Source: Polaribacter sp.
Lineage (GTDB): Bacteria; Bacteroidota; Bacteroidia; Flavobacteriales; Flavobacteriaceae
Assembly: GCF_024639685.1 (NCBI RefSeq)
Contig: NZ_JAHEHX010000019.1
Span: forward strand, 186,001 to 250,000
Direction of reading: 5' to 3'
Length of the DNA: 64,000 bases
Part shown: positions 17,423 through 27,108 of the stretch, one piece after another
Numbering within the stretch: the first letter of the stretch is position 1
Layout of the letters: every line of letters begins with the position of its first letter
Position numbers and translations under genes: made by a program
The notes under the pieces: model-generated
The model's input: only the letters and a program-made list of their open reading frames with translations
Databases searched by the model: none
What the model was told of the DNA's origin: nothing

Positions 17423-18517
17423 TTATCCTTCTTTTTGCCCATTTAACATTAAATAAGCTTTTAAAAATGCATTTATGTTACCATCCATTACTGCATCTAC
17501 ATTTCCTGTCTCATGAGCAGTTCTTACATCTTTTACTAATTTATAGGGATGCATTACATAATTACGTATTTGGCTTCCCCATTCATTTTTCATTTTATTT
17601 GCTTCAATATCATCTCTAGCAGCTTGTTGCTTTTGCAATTCTATTTCATATAATTGCGATTTTAGCATTTGCATAGCTGTAGCTCTGTTATCATGCTGTG
17701 AACGAGAATTAGAACATGAAATCTGAATTCCTGAAGGCTTATGAGTTAGCTGAACTTTGGTTTCTACTTTATTTACATTCTGGCCACCTGCACCACTAGA
17801 TCTTGCTGTAGTAATTTCTATATCTGCTGGGTTAATATCTATTTCAATAGAATCATCTGCTACAGGATATACATATACAGATGCAAAAGAAGTATGTCGT
17901 TTTGCATTGGAATCGAAAGGAGAAATACGTACTAATCTGTGCACACCATTCTCACCTTTTAACCAACCAAAAGCATAATCACCATCAACTTCTACAGTTA
18001 CTGTTTTTATACCTACAGCGTCTCCTGCTTGATAGTTAAGTGTCTTTAATTTAAATCCTTGTTTTTCAGACCACATGGTATACATTCTAAACAACATTTC
18101 TGCCCAATCACAAGACTCTGTTCCACCTGCACCTGCTGTAATTTGAATTACTGCAGATAGAGAATCACCTTCATCAGACAACATATTTTTAAACTCAATG
18201 TCTTCTAAAAGCGTAATGGTTTTTTCATATTGTTGTACTACATCTTTTTCATCTGCTTCGTCTTCTTTATAAAACTCATAAAAAACATTTAAATCTTCGT
18301 TAAATCTTATAATGGTGTTATAATCTTCTACCCATTTTTTCTTAAAACGCAACTCTTTCATAATTACCTCTGCAGTTTTTGGGTCGTTCCAAAAGTCAGG
18401 GTTTGTGGTTTTTTCTTCTTCATTGGTTATTTCAATCAGTTTTTTATCAATTTCTAAATAAGATTTTAACTTATCTATTCTGGTTGAAATATCTTTAAGT
18501 TGGTCTAGTGTAATCAT
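17423..18517 (-). CDS. prfB: Peptide chain release factor 2
   Basis: The 364-residue protein is full-length RF2, which releases the peptide at UGA and UAA codons. The catalytic GGQ is in [20 protein letters not shown] (about residue 240), and RF2-specific domain-2 residues are in the [18 protein letters not shown] block. The frame is continuous from the ATG: the N-terminal region where many bacteria have the CUU-UGA programmed frameshift reads SYLEIDKK here with no stop (about 18452-18460). A -7-like box TATTTTTG lies at 18526-18533 on the minus strand, nearly abutting the start codon. Confidence 0.96.
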   Translation of the reverse strand: MITLDQLKDISTRIDKLKSYLEIDKKLIEITNEEEKTTNPDFWNDPKTAEVIMKELRFKKKWVEDYNTIIRFNEDLNVFYEFYKEDEADEKDVVQQYEKTITLLEDIEFKNMLSDEGDSLSAVIQITAGAGGTESCDWAEMLFRMYTMWSEKQGFKLKTLNYQAGDAVGIKTVTVEVDGDYAFGWLKGENGVHRLVRISPFDSNAKRHTSFASVYVYPVADDSIEIDINPADIEITTARSSGAGGQNVNKVETKVQLTHKPSGIQISCSNSRSQHDNRATAMQMLKSQLYEIELQKQQAARDDIEANKMKNEWGSQIRNYVMHPYKLVKDVRTAHETGNVDAVMDGNINAFLKAYLMLNGQKEG

Positions 18518-18602
18518 AAGTTTAACAAAAATAAACGATTTTTTAGGATTTCGAGTTTTTAAACTGCTTCTTATTTCATAGTTTTATAAAAATATTTATC
18601 TC

Positions 18603-21017
18603 ATGAAAAAAGTACTATTTACATTATTATTTCTTTTTTTCTCTCTGCAAGTATACTCTCAATTTTTTATGGAGAAAACTGGTAAAAAATTACAAAAAGG
18701 AATTACTAAATACTCAGGTTATTATACTTTTTATTATGATGAGAATTCCGATAAAATTTACTTACAAATCGATCAATTAAATACTGATTTCTTATATGTA
18801 AGATCATTATCAGAAGGAATAGGTTCTAACGACATAGGTTTAGATAGAGGCCAGTTAGGTAGTGGAGTAGTAGTGCATTTTAAAAAAGCAGGTAATAAAA
18901 TTTTGATGGTTCAACCCAATCAAGATTATAGAGCTATAACAGATAATATAGAAGAGAAAAACTCGGTAAAAGAAGCCTTTGCAAAATCTGTATTACATGG
19001 TTTTGTGGTAAAAGAAATAAAAGACGACATTTATTTAGTGGATGCAACTTCTTTTTTTATGAGAGATGCACATGGTGTTGCAAGAAGTTTAGCAAGGCAA
19101 AATCAAGGTAATTATAGTTTAGATAAAAGTAGAAGTGCGTTTAATTTAGAACGTACCAAATCATTTCCTAAAAACGCTGAGTTTGATGTGTTGTTAACCT
19201 TTAAAGGTACTCCAAGAGGTTACAATATAAGAAGTGTTACTCCAGATGCTAGTGCTGTAACTGTAAATCAACATCACTCTTTTGTAGAATTACCAGATAA
19301 TAATTACAAACCAAGAAAGTTTGATCCTAGATCTGGGTCTTATCAAATGAGTTATTTAGATTACTCAACGCTTGTAAATGAATCTTTAGAAAAACGTTTT
19401 ATTTATAGACACAGATTGGCAAAGAAAAATCCGAATGCTGCAATGTCTGAACCTATAGATCCGATAATTTATTATTTAGACAGGGGAACGCCTGAACCTG
19501 TAAGATCTGCTTTATTAGATGGAGGTCGTTGGTGGAATCAAGCTTTTGAAGCAGCTGGTTACAAGAATGCATTTCAATTTAAAATGTTACCTGAAGGTGC
19601 AGATTTGTTAGATGTAAGATATAATGTTGTGCAATGGGTACATAGATCTACTAGAGGTTGGAGTTATGGTGCAAGTATTTCTGACCCAAGAACTGGAGAA
19701 ATTATAAAAGGACATGTAAGTTTAGGAAGTCTACGAGTTCGCCAAGATTATTTAATAGCGCAAGCTTTACAAGCACCTTTTATGAATAAAAAAGCAGAAG
19801 ATAAATTTGCTTTGCAAATGGCAATTGCAAGAATTAGACAACTATCAGCTCATGAAATTGGGCATACTTTAGGTTTTGCGCATAATTTTGCAGCAAGTAC
19901 TAATGGAAGAACTTCAGTTATGGATTATCCACACCCAAAGTTTACTTTAAAAAATGGTAAAATTGATTTTTCTAATGCTTACGATACTAAGATTGGAGAT
20001 TGGGATAAAGTAACAGTGGCATATTCTTATCAAGATTTTCCAGAAAACACCAATGAAGATGAAGTGTTAAATACTATTTTAACAACAGGGTTTAAAAATG
20101 GAATGCGTTACTTATCTGATGCTGATGCAAGACCACAAGGAAGTGCAAGTGCTACAGCTCACTTATGGGATAATGGAGGAAACATATATGATGAACTAAA
20201 TAATTTATTAGCGGTTAGAAAAACAGCAATCAGTAATTTTTCTGCTGATAATATAAAGACTAATGAACCTTATTCTGTTTTAGAGGACGTGTTTGTGCCC
20301 CTATATTTTTTACATCGTTTTCAAACAGAAGCAACAACCAAATTAATAGGAGGTTTAAATTATTCTTATGCAGTAAAAGGAGGTAACCAAACTATTGTAA
20401 AAAGAGTATCTGGAGAGGTAGAAAGAAAAGCATTAGCAAGTGTATTAAAAACGGTTATGGTTGACGAAATTGCAATTCCGAAAGAAAAATTAGCATTATT
20501 TCCTCCAAGAGCAATAGGTTATGGAAGATCTAGAGAATCTTTTAAAAGCAAATTAGGTGTAGCTTTTGATGCGTTTTCTGCTGTAGAAACTGCCTCAGAA
20601 ATGACGTTTAAGCTTTTATTAAATCCGCAAAGAATGTCTAGACTTATCAATCATAAAAGTTTAGATGATTCACAATTAGGTTTAGATGAATTAATAGATG
20701 TTGTAGTTATGAATACTTTAAGAAAGAGTCATAAAGATAATTATTACCAAGAATTACAGAATGTTGTTAATATTCAGTTTTTAGAAGAACTAATGTATTT
20801 ATCAACCTATAAAAATCAGTACAAACAAGTGAATGCAATTTCAAGTTATAAGTTGAATGAAATTAAAAATATTATTCAAAATAAAAAGAGCAGTGGTGTT
20901 CAAAGCATATATAATGAAGATTTAGTAAAAATGATTGATGATTTTATGAAGAATCCAAAAACTTTCAAAAAAACTTCAGCACCTAAAATTCCAGATGGTT
21001 CACCAATTGGAAATTAA
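18603..21017 (+). CDS. Secreted zinc metalloprotease with DUF5117/DUF5118-type domains
   Basis: The 804-residue protein has a signal peptide (KKVLFTLLFLFFSLQVYSQ) and the extended zinc-binding motif HEIGHTLGFAHNF (about residue 418), a metzincin-like HExxHxxGxxH. The region before it contains the DUF5118 and DUF5117 domains found in this Bacteroidota/Proteobacteria family. It is presumably periplasmic or exported; no C-terminal T9SS sorting domain is evident (it ends PKIPDGSPIGN). The physiological substrate is unknown. Threonine aldolase follows after 20 bp on the same strand. Confidence 0.9.
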   Translation: MKKVLFTLLFLFFSLQVYSQFFMEKTGKKLQKGITKYSGYYTFYYDENSDKIYLQIDQLNTDFLYVRSLSEGIGSNDIGLDRGQLGSGVVVHFKKAGNKILMVQPNQDYRAITDNIEEKNSVKEAFAKSVLHGFVVKEIKDDIYLVDATSFFMRDAHGVARSLARQNQGNYSLDKSRSAFNLERTKSFPKNAEFDVLLTFKGTPRGYNIRSVTPDASAVTVNQHHSFVELPDNNYKPRKFDPRSGSYQMSYLDYSTLVNESLEKRFIYRHRLAKKNPNAAMSEPIDPIIYYLDRGTPEPVRSALLDGGRWWNQAFEAAGYKNAFQFKMLPEGADLLDVRYNVVQWVHRSTRGWSYGASISDPRTGEIIKGHVSLGSLRVRQDYLIAQALQAPFMNKKAEDKFALQMAIARIRQLSAHEIGHTLGFAHNFAASTNGRTSVMDYPHPKFTLKNGKIDFSNAYDTKIGDWDKVTVAYSYQDFPENTNEDEVLNTILTTGFKNGMRYLSDADARPQGSASATAHLWDNGGNIYDELNNLLAVRKTAISNFSADNIKTNEPYSVLEDVFVPLYFLHRFQTEATTKLIGGLNYSYAVKGGNQTIVKRVSGEVERKALASVLKTVMVDEIAIPKEKLALFPPRAIGYGRSRESFKSKLGVAFDAFSAVETASEMTFKLLLNPQRMSRLINHKSLDDSQLGLDELIDVVVMNTLRKSHKDNYYQELQNVVNIQFLEELMYLSTYKNQYKQVNAISSYKLNEIKNIIQNKKSSGVQSIYNEDLVKMIDDFMKNPKTFKKTSAPKIPDGSPIGN

Positions 21018-21037
21018 TTAAATAGTAAAAAATTAGA

Positions 21038-22063
21038 ATGATTATAGACTTAATATCTGATACAGTTACCAAACCAACACCTGAAATGTTGCAAGCTATG
21101 ATGAGCGCGAATGTAGGTGATGATGTTTTTAAGATGGACCCTACTGTAAATGCTTTAGAACAAAAGGTAGCTAAGCTTTTTGGTATGGAAGATGCTTTGT
21201 TTTTTCCTTCAGGAACTATGGCAAATCAAACTGCAATAAAATTACACACACAACCAGGAGATTTAGTTATTGCAGATAAATATGCACACATTTACAATTA
21301 TGAAAGCGGAGGAGTTGCTTTTAATTCAGGCGTTACTTGTAAGCTGATTAATGGTGAAAGAGGAATGTTTACAGCATCTCAAATAGAAGAAATAGCTTCA
21401 GCAAAACCACAGATTTATTTGCCATACACCCGTTTAATTTGTTTAGAAAATACAACAAATAAAGGAGGTGGTGCTTGTTGGGATTTTAGAGAAATAGAAA
21501 AGATACACAAGGTTGCCAAACAAAATAACTTAGGATTTCACCTGGATGGTGCAAGATTGTTTAATGCTTTAGTTGCTAAGAATGAATCTCCAAAACAATA
21601 TGGGAAATTGTTTGATACCATATCTATTTGTTTCTCTAAAGGATTAGGTGCACCAATTGGTTCTATGCTTATTGGAACAAAGGAAATGATGCAGAAAGCC
21701 TTGCGTTTACGTAAATTATTAGGTGGAGGAATGAGACAAGTTGGTTTTTTAGCAGCAGCAGCCAATTATGCTTTAGATCATCATGTAGAAAGATTAGCAG
21801 AAGACCATAAAAAAGCAAAAGAAATTGCTACAGTACTTGAAAGTTGCAGTTATATCACTAAAATTGAACCAGTAGAAACTAATATTTTAATTTTTTATGT
21901 AGATGATAAAATAGGTGCAGACCATTTTATAGAGAAAATGGCCGAAAAAAATATACTGCTAACTCCTATGGGTGAGGGTAAAATTAGGATTGTAACGCAT
22001 TTAGATTATACAGATAAAATGCATACGATTCTGCTAAAAGAATTGAATAATTTCAAAAATTAA
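21038..22063 (+). CDS. ltaE: Low-specificity L-threonine aldolase
   Basis: The 341-residue protein is a fold-type I PLP enzyme that cleaves threonine or allo-threonine to glycine and acetaldehyde. Family features are the opening DLISDTVTKPTPEMLQAM, the GDDVFKMDPTVNALE block, the cofactor region HLDGARLFNA and the PLP-binding lysine in SICFSKGLGAPIGS (about residue 197), followed by RKLLGGGMRQVG. Length is typical. It lies 20 bp after the metalloprotease gene and probably shares its transcript. Confidence 0.93.
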   Translation: MIIDLISDTVTKPTPEMLQAMMSANVGDDVFKMDPTVNALEQKVAKLFGMEDALFFPSGTMANQTAIKLHTQPGDLVIADKYAHIYNYESGGVAFNSGVTCKLINGERGMFTASQIEEIASAKPQIYLPYTRLICLENTTNKGGGACWDFREIEKIHKVAKQNNLGFHLDGARLFNALVAKNESPKQYGKLFDTISICFSKGLGAPIGSMLIGTKEMMQKALRLRKLLGGGMRQVGFLAAAANYALDHHVERLAEDHKKAKEIATVLESCSYITKIEPVETNILIFYVDDKIGADHFIEKMAEKNILLTPMGEGKIRIVTHLDYTDKMHTILLKELNNFKN

Positions 22064-22071
22064 TAGAAACT

Positions 22072-22107
22072 AAAAAAAACTCCTTTATAAAATATAGGAT
22101 TTTTTTA
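22072..22107. terminator. Weak AT-rich hairpin between convergent genes
   Basis: AAAAACTCCTTTATA pairs imperfectly with TATAGGATTTTTTT around a short loop, with A- and T-runs at the ends. It may end both ltaE and the convergent sigma-factor operon. Confidence 0.35.
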
Positions 22108-22749
22108 TTAATTATAAGTAAGCTTTACAAGCTCTTTATAATTTTTATTAAGTTTTCTTAAAAGTATACCATAGACCAATTTATAAAATAACCATAGTAA
22201 TACTAGTATAATTAATAAACCTATTATTTGGCTTATTATAGTAATGGTAATTACTTGTTGTATATCTAAAGCCAAGTTATCTGGATTCATTACCTTCATT
22301 AACTTATTGTTGTCAGAAAACATAAACATATTTAAAATAATACAACCTAAAGAGACTGTTGCTAAATTATAAAAAACATAATATTTTACAGTTTTTCTAA
22401 TTTTTAGAATTTTTTGTATTAATTTTTTGGTGTTTTCTAAAAGAGAAACCCTTTTATAATTTCTATAGAAAAGGAATAAAAAAACTAGAATAATTACATA
22501 GTGTAATCCCATAAATATATTTAAATATTCCATAAGATTTAAATCTTCGTAAATTTTATAAAAACGATCTGGAATTGTAATATTTACAACAGTCCACAAT
22601 ATAAACTCTAGAACACCAACAATAAATATCCATTTTACAATAGATGACGATCTTGATTGAGCCATCTTATATATTTCTACACTAGAAAGTTTATTCGATT
22701 CTTCTGGTTGATTTTTCCAGGCTTTTTTGTAATTATCTAATACATCCAT
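22108..22749 (-). CDS. Membrane protein co-transcribed with an ECF sigma factor (possible anti-sigma role)
   Basis: The 213-residue protein has a cytoplasmic N-terminal stretch of about 38 residues (MDVLDNYKKAWKNQPEESNK) and four transmembrane helices at roughly 39-59, 77-95, 122-142 and 165-193. It starts three bases after the sigma-factor stop codon. A position directly behind an ECF sigma gene, with a soluble N-terminus before the first helix, suggests it holds the sigma factor at the membrane, but no zinc-containing anti-sigma motif is seen. I do not recognise a named family. Confidence 0.7.
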   Translation of the reverse strand: MDVLDNYKKAWKNQPEESNKLSSVEIYKMAQSRSSSIVKWIFIVGVLEFILWTVVNITIPDRFYKIYEDLNLMEYLNIFMGLHYVIILVFLFLFYRNYKRVSLLENTKKLIQKILKIRKTVKYYVFYNLATVSLGCIILNMFMFSDNNKLMKVMNPDNLALDIQQVITITIISQIIGLLIILVLLWLFYKLVYGILLRKLNKNYKELVKLTYN

Positions 22750-22752
22750 ACA

Positions 22753-23247
22753 TTATGGGTTTAGTATGTTTTTTAATTTTTCTTTAGCTCTGTTCATTTT
22801 AACTCTTGCATTTACAGAAGTTATTCCTAATGTTTCAGAGATTTCTTTATAAGGTTTATCTTCTAAGTATAAGAAAATAAGTGCTTTATCAATATCATTT
22901 AATTGATGGATAGCTTTATACAATGCTTTTAATTGTAACTCTTCTGTATCATCATAATCTTGTGATTTTATCTTATAAGCAAAATCACTGATGTCTTGCG
23001 TTTTAATCTTTCTTGTAGACTTTCTATATAATGAAATTGCAGTATTTAAAGCAACTCTATACATCCAAGTACTAAATTTAGAATCACCTCTAAACTTCGG
23101 ATAGTTTTTCCAAAGTTGAATGGTTATTTCTTGAAACAAATCGTTGTGAGCCTCTCTATTCGTAGTGTAAAGTCTACAAATTTTATGAGCAATATTTTGA
23201 TTTGCTTCAAAATCTAATAAAAATTTTTCTTCTAAATTTTTCTGCAC
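22753..23247 (-). CDS. ECF-family RNA polymerase sigma factor
   Basis: The 164-residue protein starts at GTG. Region 2 is at about 25-90, with HNDLFQEITIQLWKNYPKFRG and STWMYRVALNTAIS; region 4 is at about 105-160, with the helix-turn-helix PYKEISETLGITSVNARVKM. Length and motifs fit the group of Bacteroidota ECF factors without extra domains. It is divergent from the CarH-like regulator gene, 112 bp away, and co-transcribed with a membrane partner. In flavobacteria similar pairs occur in many contexts, so its regulon cannot be stated. Confidence 0.92.
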   Translation of the reverse strand: MQKNLEEKFLLDFEANQNIAHKICRLYTTNREAHNDLFQEITIQLWKNYPKFRGDSKFSTWMYRVALNTAISLYRKSTRKIKTQDISDFAYKIKSQDYDDTEELQLKALYKAIHQLNDIDKALIFLYLEDKPYKEISETLGITSVNARVKMNRAKEKLKNILNP

Positions 23248-23330
23248 ACTTGTTTTTTAGTCAATTATAAGAAGCATTTTTAGTTAAAATGTTACATTTT
23301 TCTTAAAAAATATTTTATCTTTTTTTTTTG

Positions 23331-23338
23331 TAGATTTG
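23331..23338 (+). promoter_or_regulatory. -7 promoter box (TAGATTTG) upstream of the CarH-like gene
   Basis: A full TAnnTTTG match lies 21 bp before the TTG start at 23360, behind a run of T. No clear -33 element is present, which could indicate activator-dependent or repressed expression. Confidence 0.4.
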
Positions 23339-23359
23339 TTTAATAAAATTTAAAATAAA

Positions 23360-24253
23360 TTGAACAATATAAAGCAAGATTTCACGATCAAAGACCTCGA
23401 AAATATTTCTGGAATCAAGGCACATACTATTCGTATTTGGGAAAAAAGGTATAATTTACTAACTCCAAAAAGAACCAAAACAAATATAAGACTTTATACT
23501 CCAGAAAATTTAACCAAACTTTTAAATATAGTTTTATTAAATAAAAATAATCACAAAATCTCTAAGATTGCTGAAATGTCAGAAGATGACATTACTTCAA
23601 AATCAAGAGAATTAGCGTTTAGTTTTGCTACAAATGATGAAGCTATAAATACATTTAAAGTTTCTATGTTTCAGTTTGATAAAATACTTTTTAACAATAC
23701 TTATCATAAGTTGTTACATAAAAAAACTTTTAGAGAGATATTTAAAGATGTTTTTATTCCTTTTTTAGATCACATTGGTATGTTATGGCATACAGAAACA
23801 TTATTGCCTGCACACGAGCATTTTATTTCTAATTTAATCGCTCAGAAAATTCAGTTAAATACAGAAAAACTGCAGTACAGTATCAATAACACTAATAAGA
23901 CATATGTTTTATTTTTACCTGAAAACGAAATACATGAGCTAGGTTTATTATATTTAAACTTTGAATTGGTTTTGAGAGGTTTTCATACTATTTATTTAGG
24001 GCAAAGTTTGCCTTTAAATAATTTAAATTATTTTCTAGATGGAGATAGAGAAGTTTGTTTTATAGCTTCTTTAACCATTCAACCTTATGATGATAAAGTT
24101 GAAGAATATTTTAATGAAATAGATAGTGTTATGGATAGCACTAAAAACCAATTCATTGCTGTAGGAAGAAAAATAGCAAAAATTAAGCATTTAAATTTGA
24201 ACGATAACATAGCTCTTTATGATTCTATTCCAGATTTATTAAAGGTACTTTAA
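23360..24253 (+). CDS. MerR-family, B12-binding light-responsive regulator (CarH/LitR-like)
   Basis: The 297-residue protein starts at TTG; an in-frame stop at 23351-23353 rules out an earlier start. The MerR winged helix is at about 8-75 (KAHTIRIWEKRYNLLTPKRT). The helical cap domain carries W143-x9-E153-H154 (WHTETLLPAHEH), the Wx9EH motif of CarH photoreceptors, and the Rossmann domain carries E190-x-H192-x-x-G195 (EIHELG), the lower-ligand histidine motif of B12 proteins. By analogy with CarH it would bind adenosylcobalamin, repress in the dark and release DNA in light. It sits directly upstream of crtI-crtB-crtZ-crtY, its likely targets. Confidence 0.9.
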   Translation: MNNIKQDFTIKDLENISGIKAHTIRIWEKRYNLLTPKRTKTNIRLYTPENLTKLLNIVLLNKNNHKISKIAEMSEDDITSKSRELAFSFATNDEAINTFKVSMFQFDKILFNNTYHKLLHKKTFREIFKDVFIPFLDHIGMLWHTETLLPAHEHFISNLIAQKIQLNTEKLQYSINNTNKTYVLFLPENEIHELGLLYLNFELVLRGFHTIYLGQSLPLNNLNYFLDGDREVCFIASLTIQPYDDKVEEYFNEIDSVMDSTKNQFIAVGRKIAKIKHLNLNDNIALYDSIPDLLKVL

Positions 24254-24316
24254 GGCACTCAATTAATTTTTAATATGTTTAGTTTATTTTACAGTATACT
24301 AAACAAAAAATATATA

Positions 24317-25783
24317 ATGGATAAAAAAATTTATATTATAGGTTCTGGTTTTTCCTCTTTGGCAGCATCTTGTTATTTATCAAAAGAAGGTTATGACGTA
24401 ACTGTTTTAGAAAAAAACGATTCGTTAGGAGGAAGAGCAAGACAGTTTAAAAAAGAAGGTTTCACTTTTGATTTAGGTCCATCTTGGTATTGGATGCCAG
24501 ATGTTTTTGAGCGTTTTTTTGCTGATTTTGGAAAAAAACCTTCTGATTACTACACTTTAGATAAATTAAGTCCTGGCTATGAAGTTTATTTTGGTAAAAA
24601 TGATTCCATAAAAATATCAGATAAGTTGCCCGAGATCTATGAATTATTTGAAAGTATTGAAAAAGGAAGCTCTAAATACCTAAAATCCTTTTTAGATTCA
24701 GCAAAATCTAACTATGATACTGCTATAAAAGATTTGGTATATAAACCTGGAGTTTCTCCTTTAGAATTAGTAAATTCAACTACAATAGCAAGAGTAACAC
24801 AATTTTTTTCAACCATTAGAAAACAAGTTAGAAAAAATATAAAAAATGAAAAATTAATAGAAATTTTAGAATTTCCAGTATTATTTTTAGGAGCAAAACC
24901 TAGCAACACTCCTGCTTTTTATAATTTCATGAATTATGCTGATTTTGGTTTAGGAACTTGGCATCCAAGAGGAGGAATGTATAAAGTTATTGAAGGTATG
25001 GTTTCTTTAGCTACCTCTCTCGGTGTTGATTTTTCTAAAAATGCAAACGTAGAAAAAATTATTACAGACGCTAACAATAGTGTAAAAGGCTTAGTTGTTA
25101 ATGGAGAAGAAATTGCTACAAATTTGGTGCTAAGCGGTGCAGATTATCATCATACAGAAACATTATTGGATAAAAATTTGAGACAATATTCAGAGAGTTA
25201 TTGGTCTAAAAAAACTTTTGCACCCTCATCATTATTATTTTATGTTGGGTTTGATACGAAAATTAAAAATGCAAGTCACCACACTCTATTTTTTGATACT
25301 GATTTTGATAGGCATGCAGAAGAAATTTACGACAACCCTAAATGGCCATCAGCACCACTTTTTTATGCTAACTTTACCTCTATGACAGATGTTACTTCTG
25401 CGCCTGAAGGAAAAGAAGCAGGCTTCTTTTTAATACCTTTAGCCCCAGGAATTAAGGATACAGAAGAATTACGTGAGTTGTATTTTAACAAAATAATGAA
25501 TAGATTTGAAGAAATTACTAATCAAGAAGTAAAAAAAAATGTTATCTTTAAAAGATCTTTTTGTGTAAAAGATTTTGAAGAAGAATATAATTCTTATAAA
25601 GGCAACGCTTATGGTATGGCAAATACATTACTGCAAACTGCTTTTTTAAGACCTAAAATTAAAAGTAGTAAAGTAAATAATTTGTTTTTTACAGGTCAGT
25701 TAACTGTTCCAGGGCCAGGAGTTCCTCCAGCATTAATTTCAGGTAAAATAGCAACAGATTTAATCAAAAAAAGCCAAAAATAA
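24317..25783 (+). CDS. crtI: Phytoene desaturase
   Basis: Starting at ATG 24317 the protein is 488 residues (MDKKIYIIGSGFSSLAA); an upstream ATG at 24275 would put 14 residues before the dinucleotide fold and is less likely. The FAD motif GSGFSSLAASCYLSKEGYDV with GGRARQ follows, and the carotenoid-desaturase C-terminal block is FFTGQLTVPGPGVPPALISG. It converts phytoene to lycopene in four dehydrogenations. It heads the crtI-B-Z-Y series, and crtB follows after one base. Confidence 0.95.
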   Translation: MDKKIYIIGSGFSSLAASCYLSKEGYDVTVLEKNDSLGGRARQFKKEGFTFDLGPSWYWMPDVFERFFADFGKKPSDYYTLDKLSPGYEVYFGKNDSIKISDKLPEIYELFESIEKGSSKYLKSFLDSAKSNYDTAIKDLVYKPGVSPLELVNSTTIARVTQFFSTIRKQVRKNIKNEKLIEILEFPVLFLGAKPSNTPAFYNFMNYADFGLGTWHPRGGMYKVIEGMVSLATSLGVDFSKNANVEKIITDANNSVKGLVVNGEEIATNLVLSGADYHHTETLLDKNLRQYSESYWSKKTFAPSSLLFYVGFDTKIKNASHHTLFFDTDFDRHAEEIYDNPKWPSAPLFYANFTSMTDVTSAPEGKEAGFFLIPLAPGIKDTEELRELYFNKIMNRFEEITNQEVKKNVIFKRSFCVKDFEEEYNSYKGNAYGMANTLLQTAFLRPKIKSSKVNNLFFTGQLTVPGPGVPPALISGKIATDLIKKSQK

Positions 25784-25784
25784 T

Positions 25785-26627
25785 ATGAAAGAACTTTTTG
25801 ATAATGTTTCTAATGATTGTAGTAAGTTAGTTACAAAAAGTTATAGTACTTCGTTTTCTTTAGCGGTTAATATGTTATCACCTAAAATAAGAGCTGATAT
25901 ATACAACATATATGGTTTTGTTCGTTTTGCAGACGAAATTGTAGATACATTTCATAATTATAATAAAGAAGAATTGTTATCTCATTTTGAGCGTGACTAC
26001 TACATGTCTAAAGAACAAGGGATTAGTCTAAATCCTATTTTAAATTCTTTTCAGCAAACTGTAAATAGATACAAAATACCTGAAGAAATGGTTCAAGCCT
26101 TTCTTAAAAGTATGAAAGCAGATTTGCATAAAACTCAGTACCAAACTAAAGAAGAATATGATGAATACATATATGGCTCTGCAGATGTTGTTGGTTTAAT
26201 GTGTTTGAAAGTATTTGTTGATGGTGATGAGAATAAGTATAATGAGTTAAAAGATGCTGCAATGCGTTTGGGCTCAGCATTTCAAAAAGTAAACTTTTTA
26301 CGAGACTTAAAAGATGATTTTGAACTATTAAATAGATCTTATTTCCCTAATGTAGACTTAGGTAAACTAAATGCTATATCTAAGCAATTAATTATAGATG
26401 AAATCGAGGCTGATTTTGATTACGCTTATACACACGGTATTTTGAAATTGCCTGTTGAAGCAAAATTTGGTGTATATATGGCTTACAGATATTATAGAAG
26501 ATTACTAAAAAAACTGAATGCTGTCCCATCAGAAAAAATAATGGATACAAGAATCAGAATTTCTGATCCGATGAAAATAAATTTGTTAGCAAGAAGTTAT
26601 GTGAAATACAAATTGAATATTATCTAA
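25785..26627 (+). CDS. crtB: Phytoene synthase
   Basis: The 280-residue protein condenses two geranylgeranyl diphosphates into phytoene. Both aspartate-rich motifs are present: DEIVD (in VRFADEIVDTFH, about residues 47-51) and DLKDD (in NFLRDLKDDFELL, about residue 170). The opening SYSTSFSLAVNML is also family-typical. The gene starts one base after crtI and ends one base before crtZ. No geranylgeranyl diphosphate synthase lies in the window. Confidence 0.96.
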   Translation: MKELFDNVSNDCSKLVTKSYSTSFSLAVNMLSPKIRADIYNIYGFVRFADEIVDTFHNYNKEELLSHFERDYYMSKEQGISLNPILNSFQQTVNRYKIPEEMVQAFLKSMKADLHKTQYQTKEEYDEYIYGSADVVGLMCLKVFVDGDENKYNELKDAAMRLGSAFQKVNFLRDLKDDFELLNRSYFPNVDLGKLNAISKQLIIDEIEADFDYAYTHGILKLPVEAKFGVYMAYRYYRRLLKKLNAVPSEKIMDTRIRISDPMKINLLARSYVKYKLNII

Positions 26628-26628
26628 T

Positions 26629-27072
26629 ATGTTATTTTTAGTTACTATAGCTGTTTTTTTGTTAATGGAATGTATTACGTGGTGCACACATAAGTACGTA
26701 ATGCATGGTTTTGGGTGGTATTTACATGAAGATCATCATCAACCCAAATACAACGGATTTGAAAAGAATGATGCATTTTTTGTCATTTTTGCTATACCCA
26801 GTATGGCTCTTATTTTTTATGGAAGTAATTCTATTTACACATATTTACTTTACATAGGTCTTGGAATTCTGTTATATGGTGTTGCTTATTTTTTGGTTCA
26901 TGATGTTCTTATTCATCAACGTTTTAAATGGTTTAAAAATACTAATAATTGGTATTTGCAAGGATTAAGAAAAGCGCATAAAATTCATCATAAAAATATG
27001 GGTAAAGAAGATAGCCAATGTTTTGGAATGTTATTTGTACCTGTAAAATATTTTAAGCAGTATAAGAAATAG
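26629..27072 (+). CDS. crtZ: Beta-carotene hydroxylase
   Basis: The 147-residue membrane-bound di-iron hydroxylase has all histidine boxes of CrtZ: HKYVMH (about 16-21), HEDHH, HDVLIH and HKIHH. Four hydrophobic segments separate them. It adds the 3-hydroxyl group to the beta-ionone ring. Start and stop fit tightly between crtB (one base) and crtY. Confidence 0.95.
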   Translation: MLFLVTIAVFLLMECITWCTHKYVMHGFGWYLHEDHHQPKYNGFEKNDAFFVIFAIPSMALIFYGSNSIYTYLLYIGLGILLYGVAYFLVHDVLIHQRFKWFKNTNNWYLQGLRKAHKIHHKNMGKEDSQCFGMLFVPVKYFKQYKK

Positions 27073-27108
27073 AATTGTTGCTTTAATTTTAATCTCACTT
27101 TATTTATT

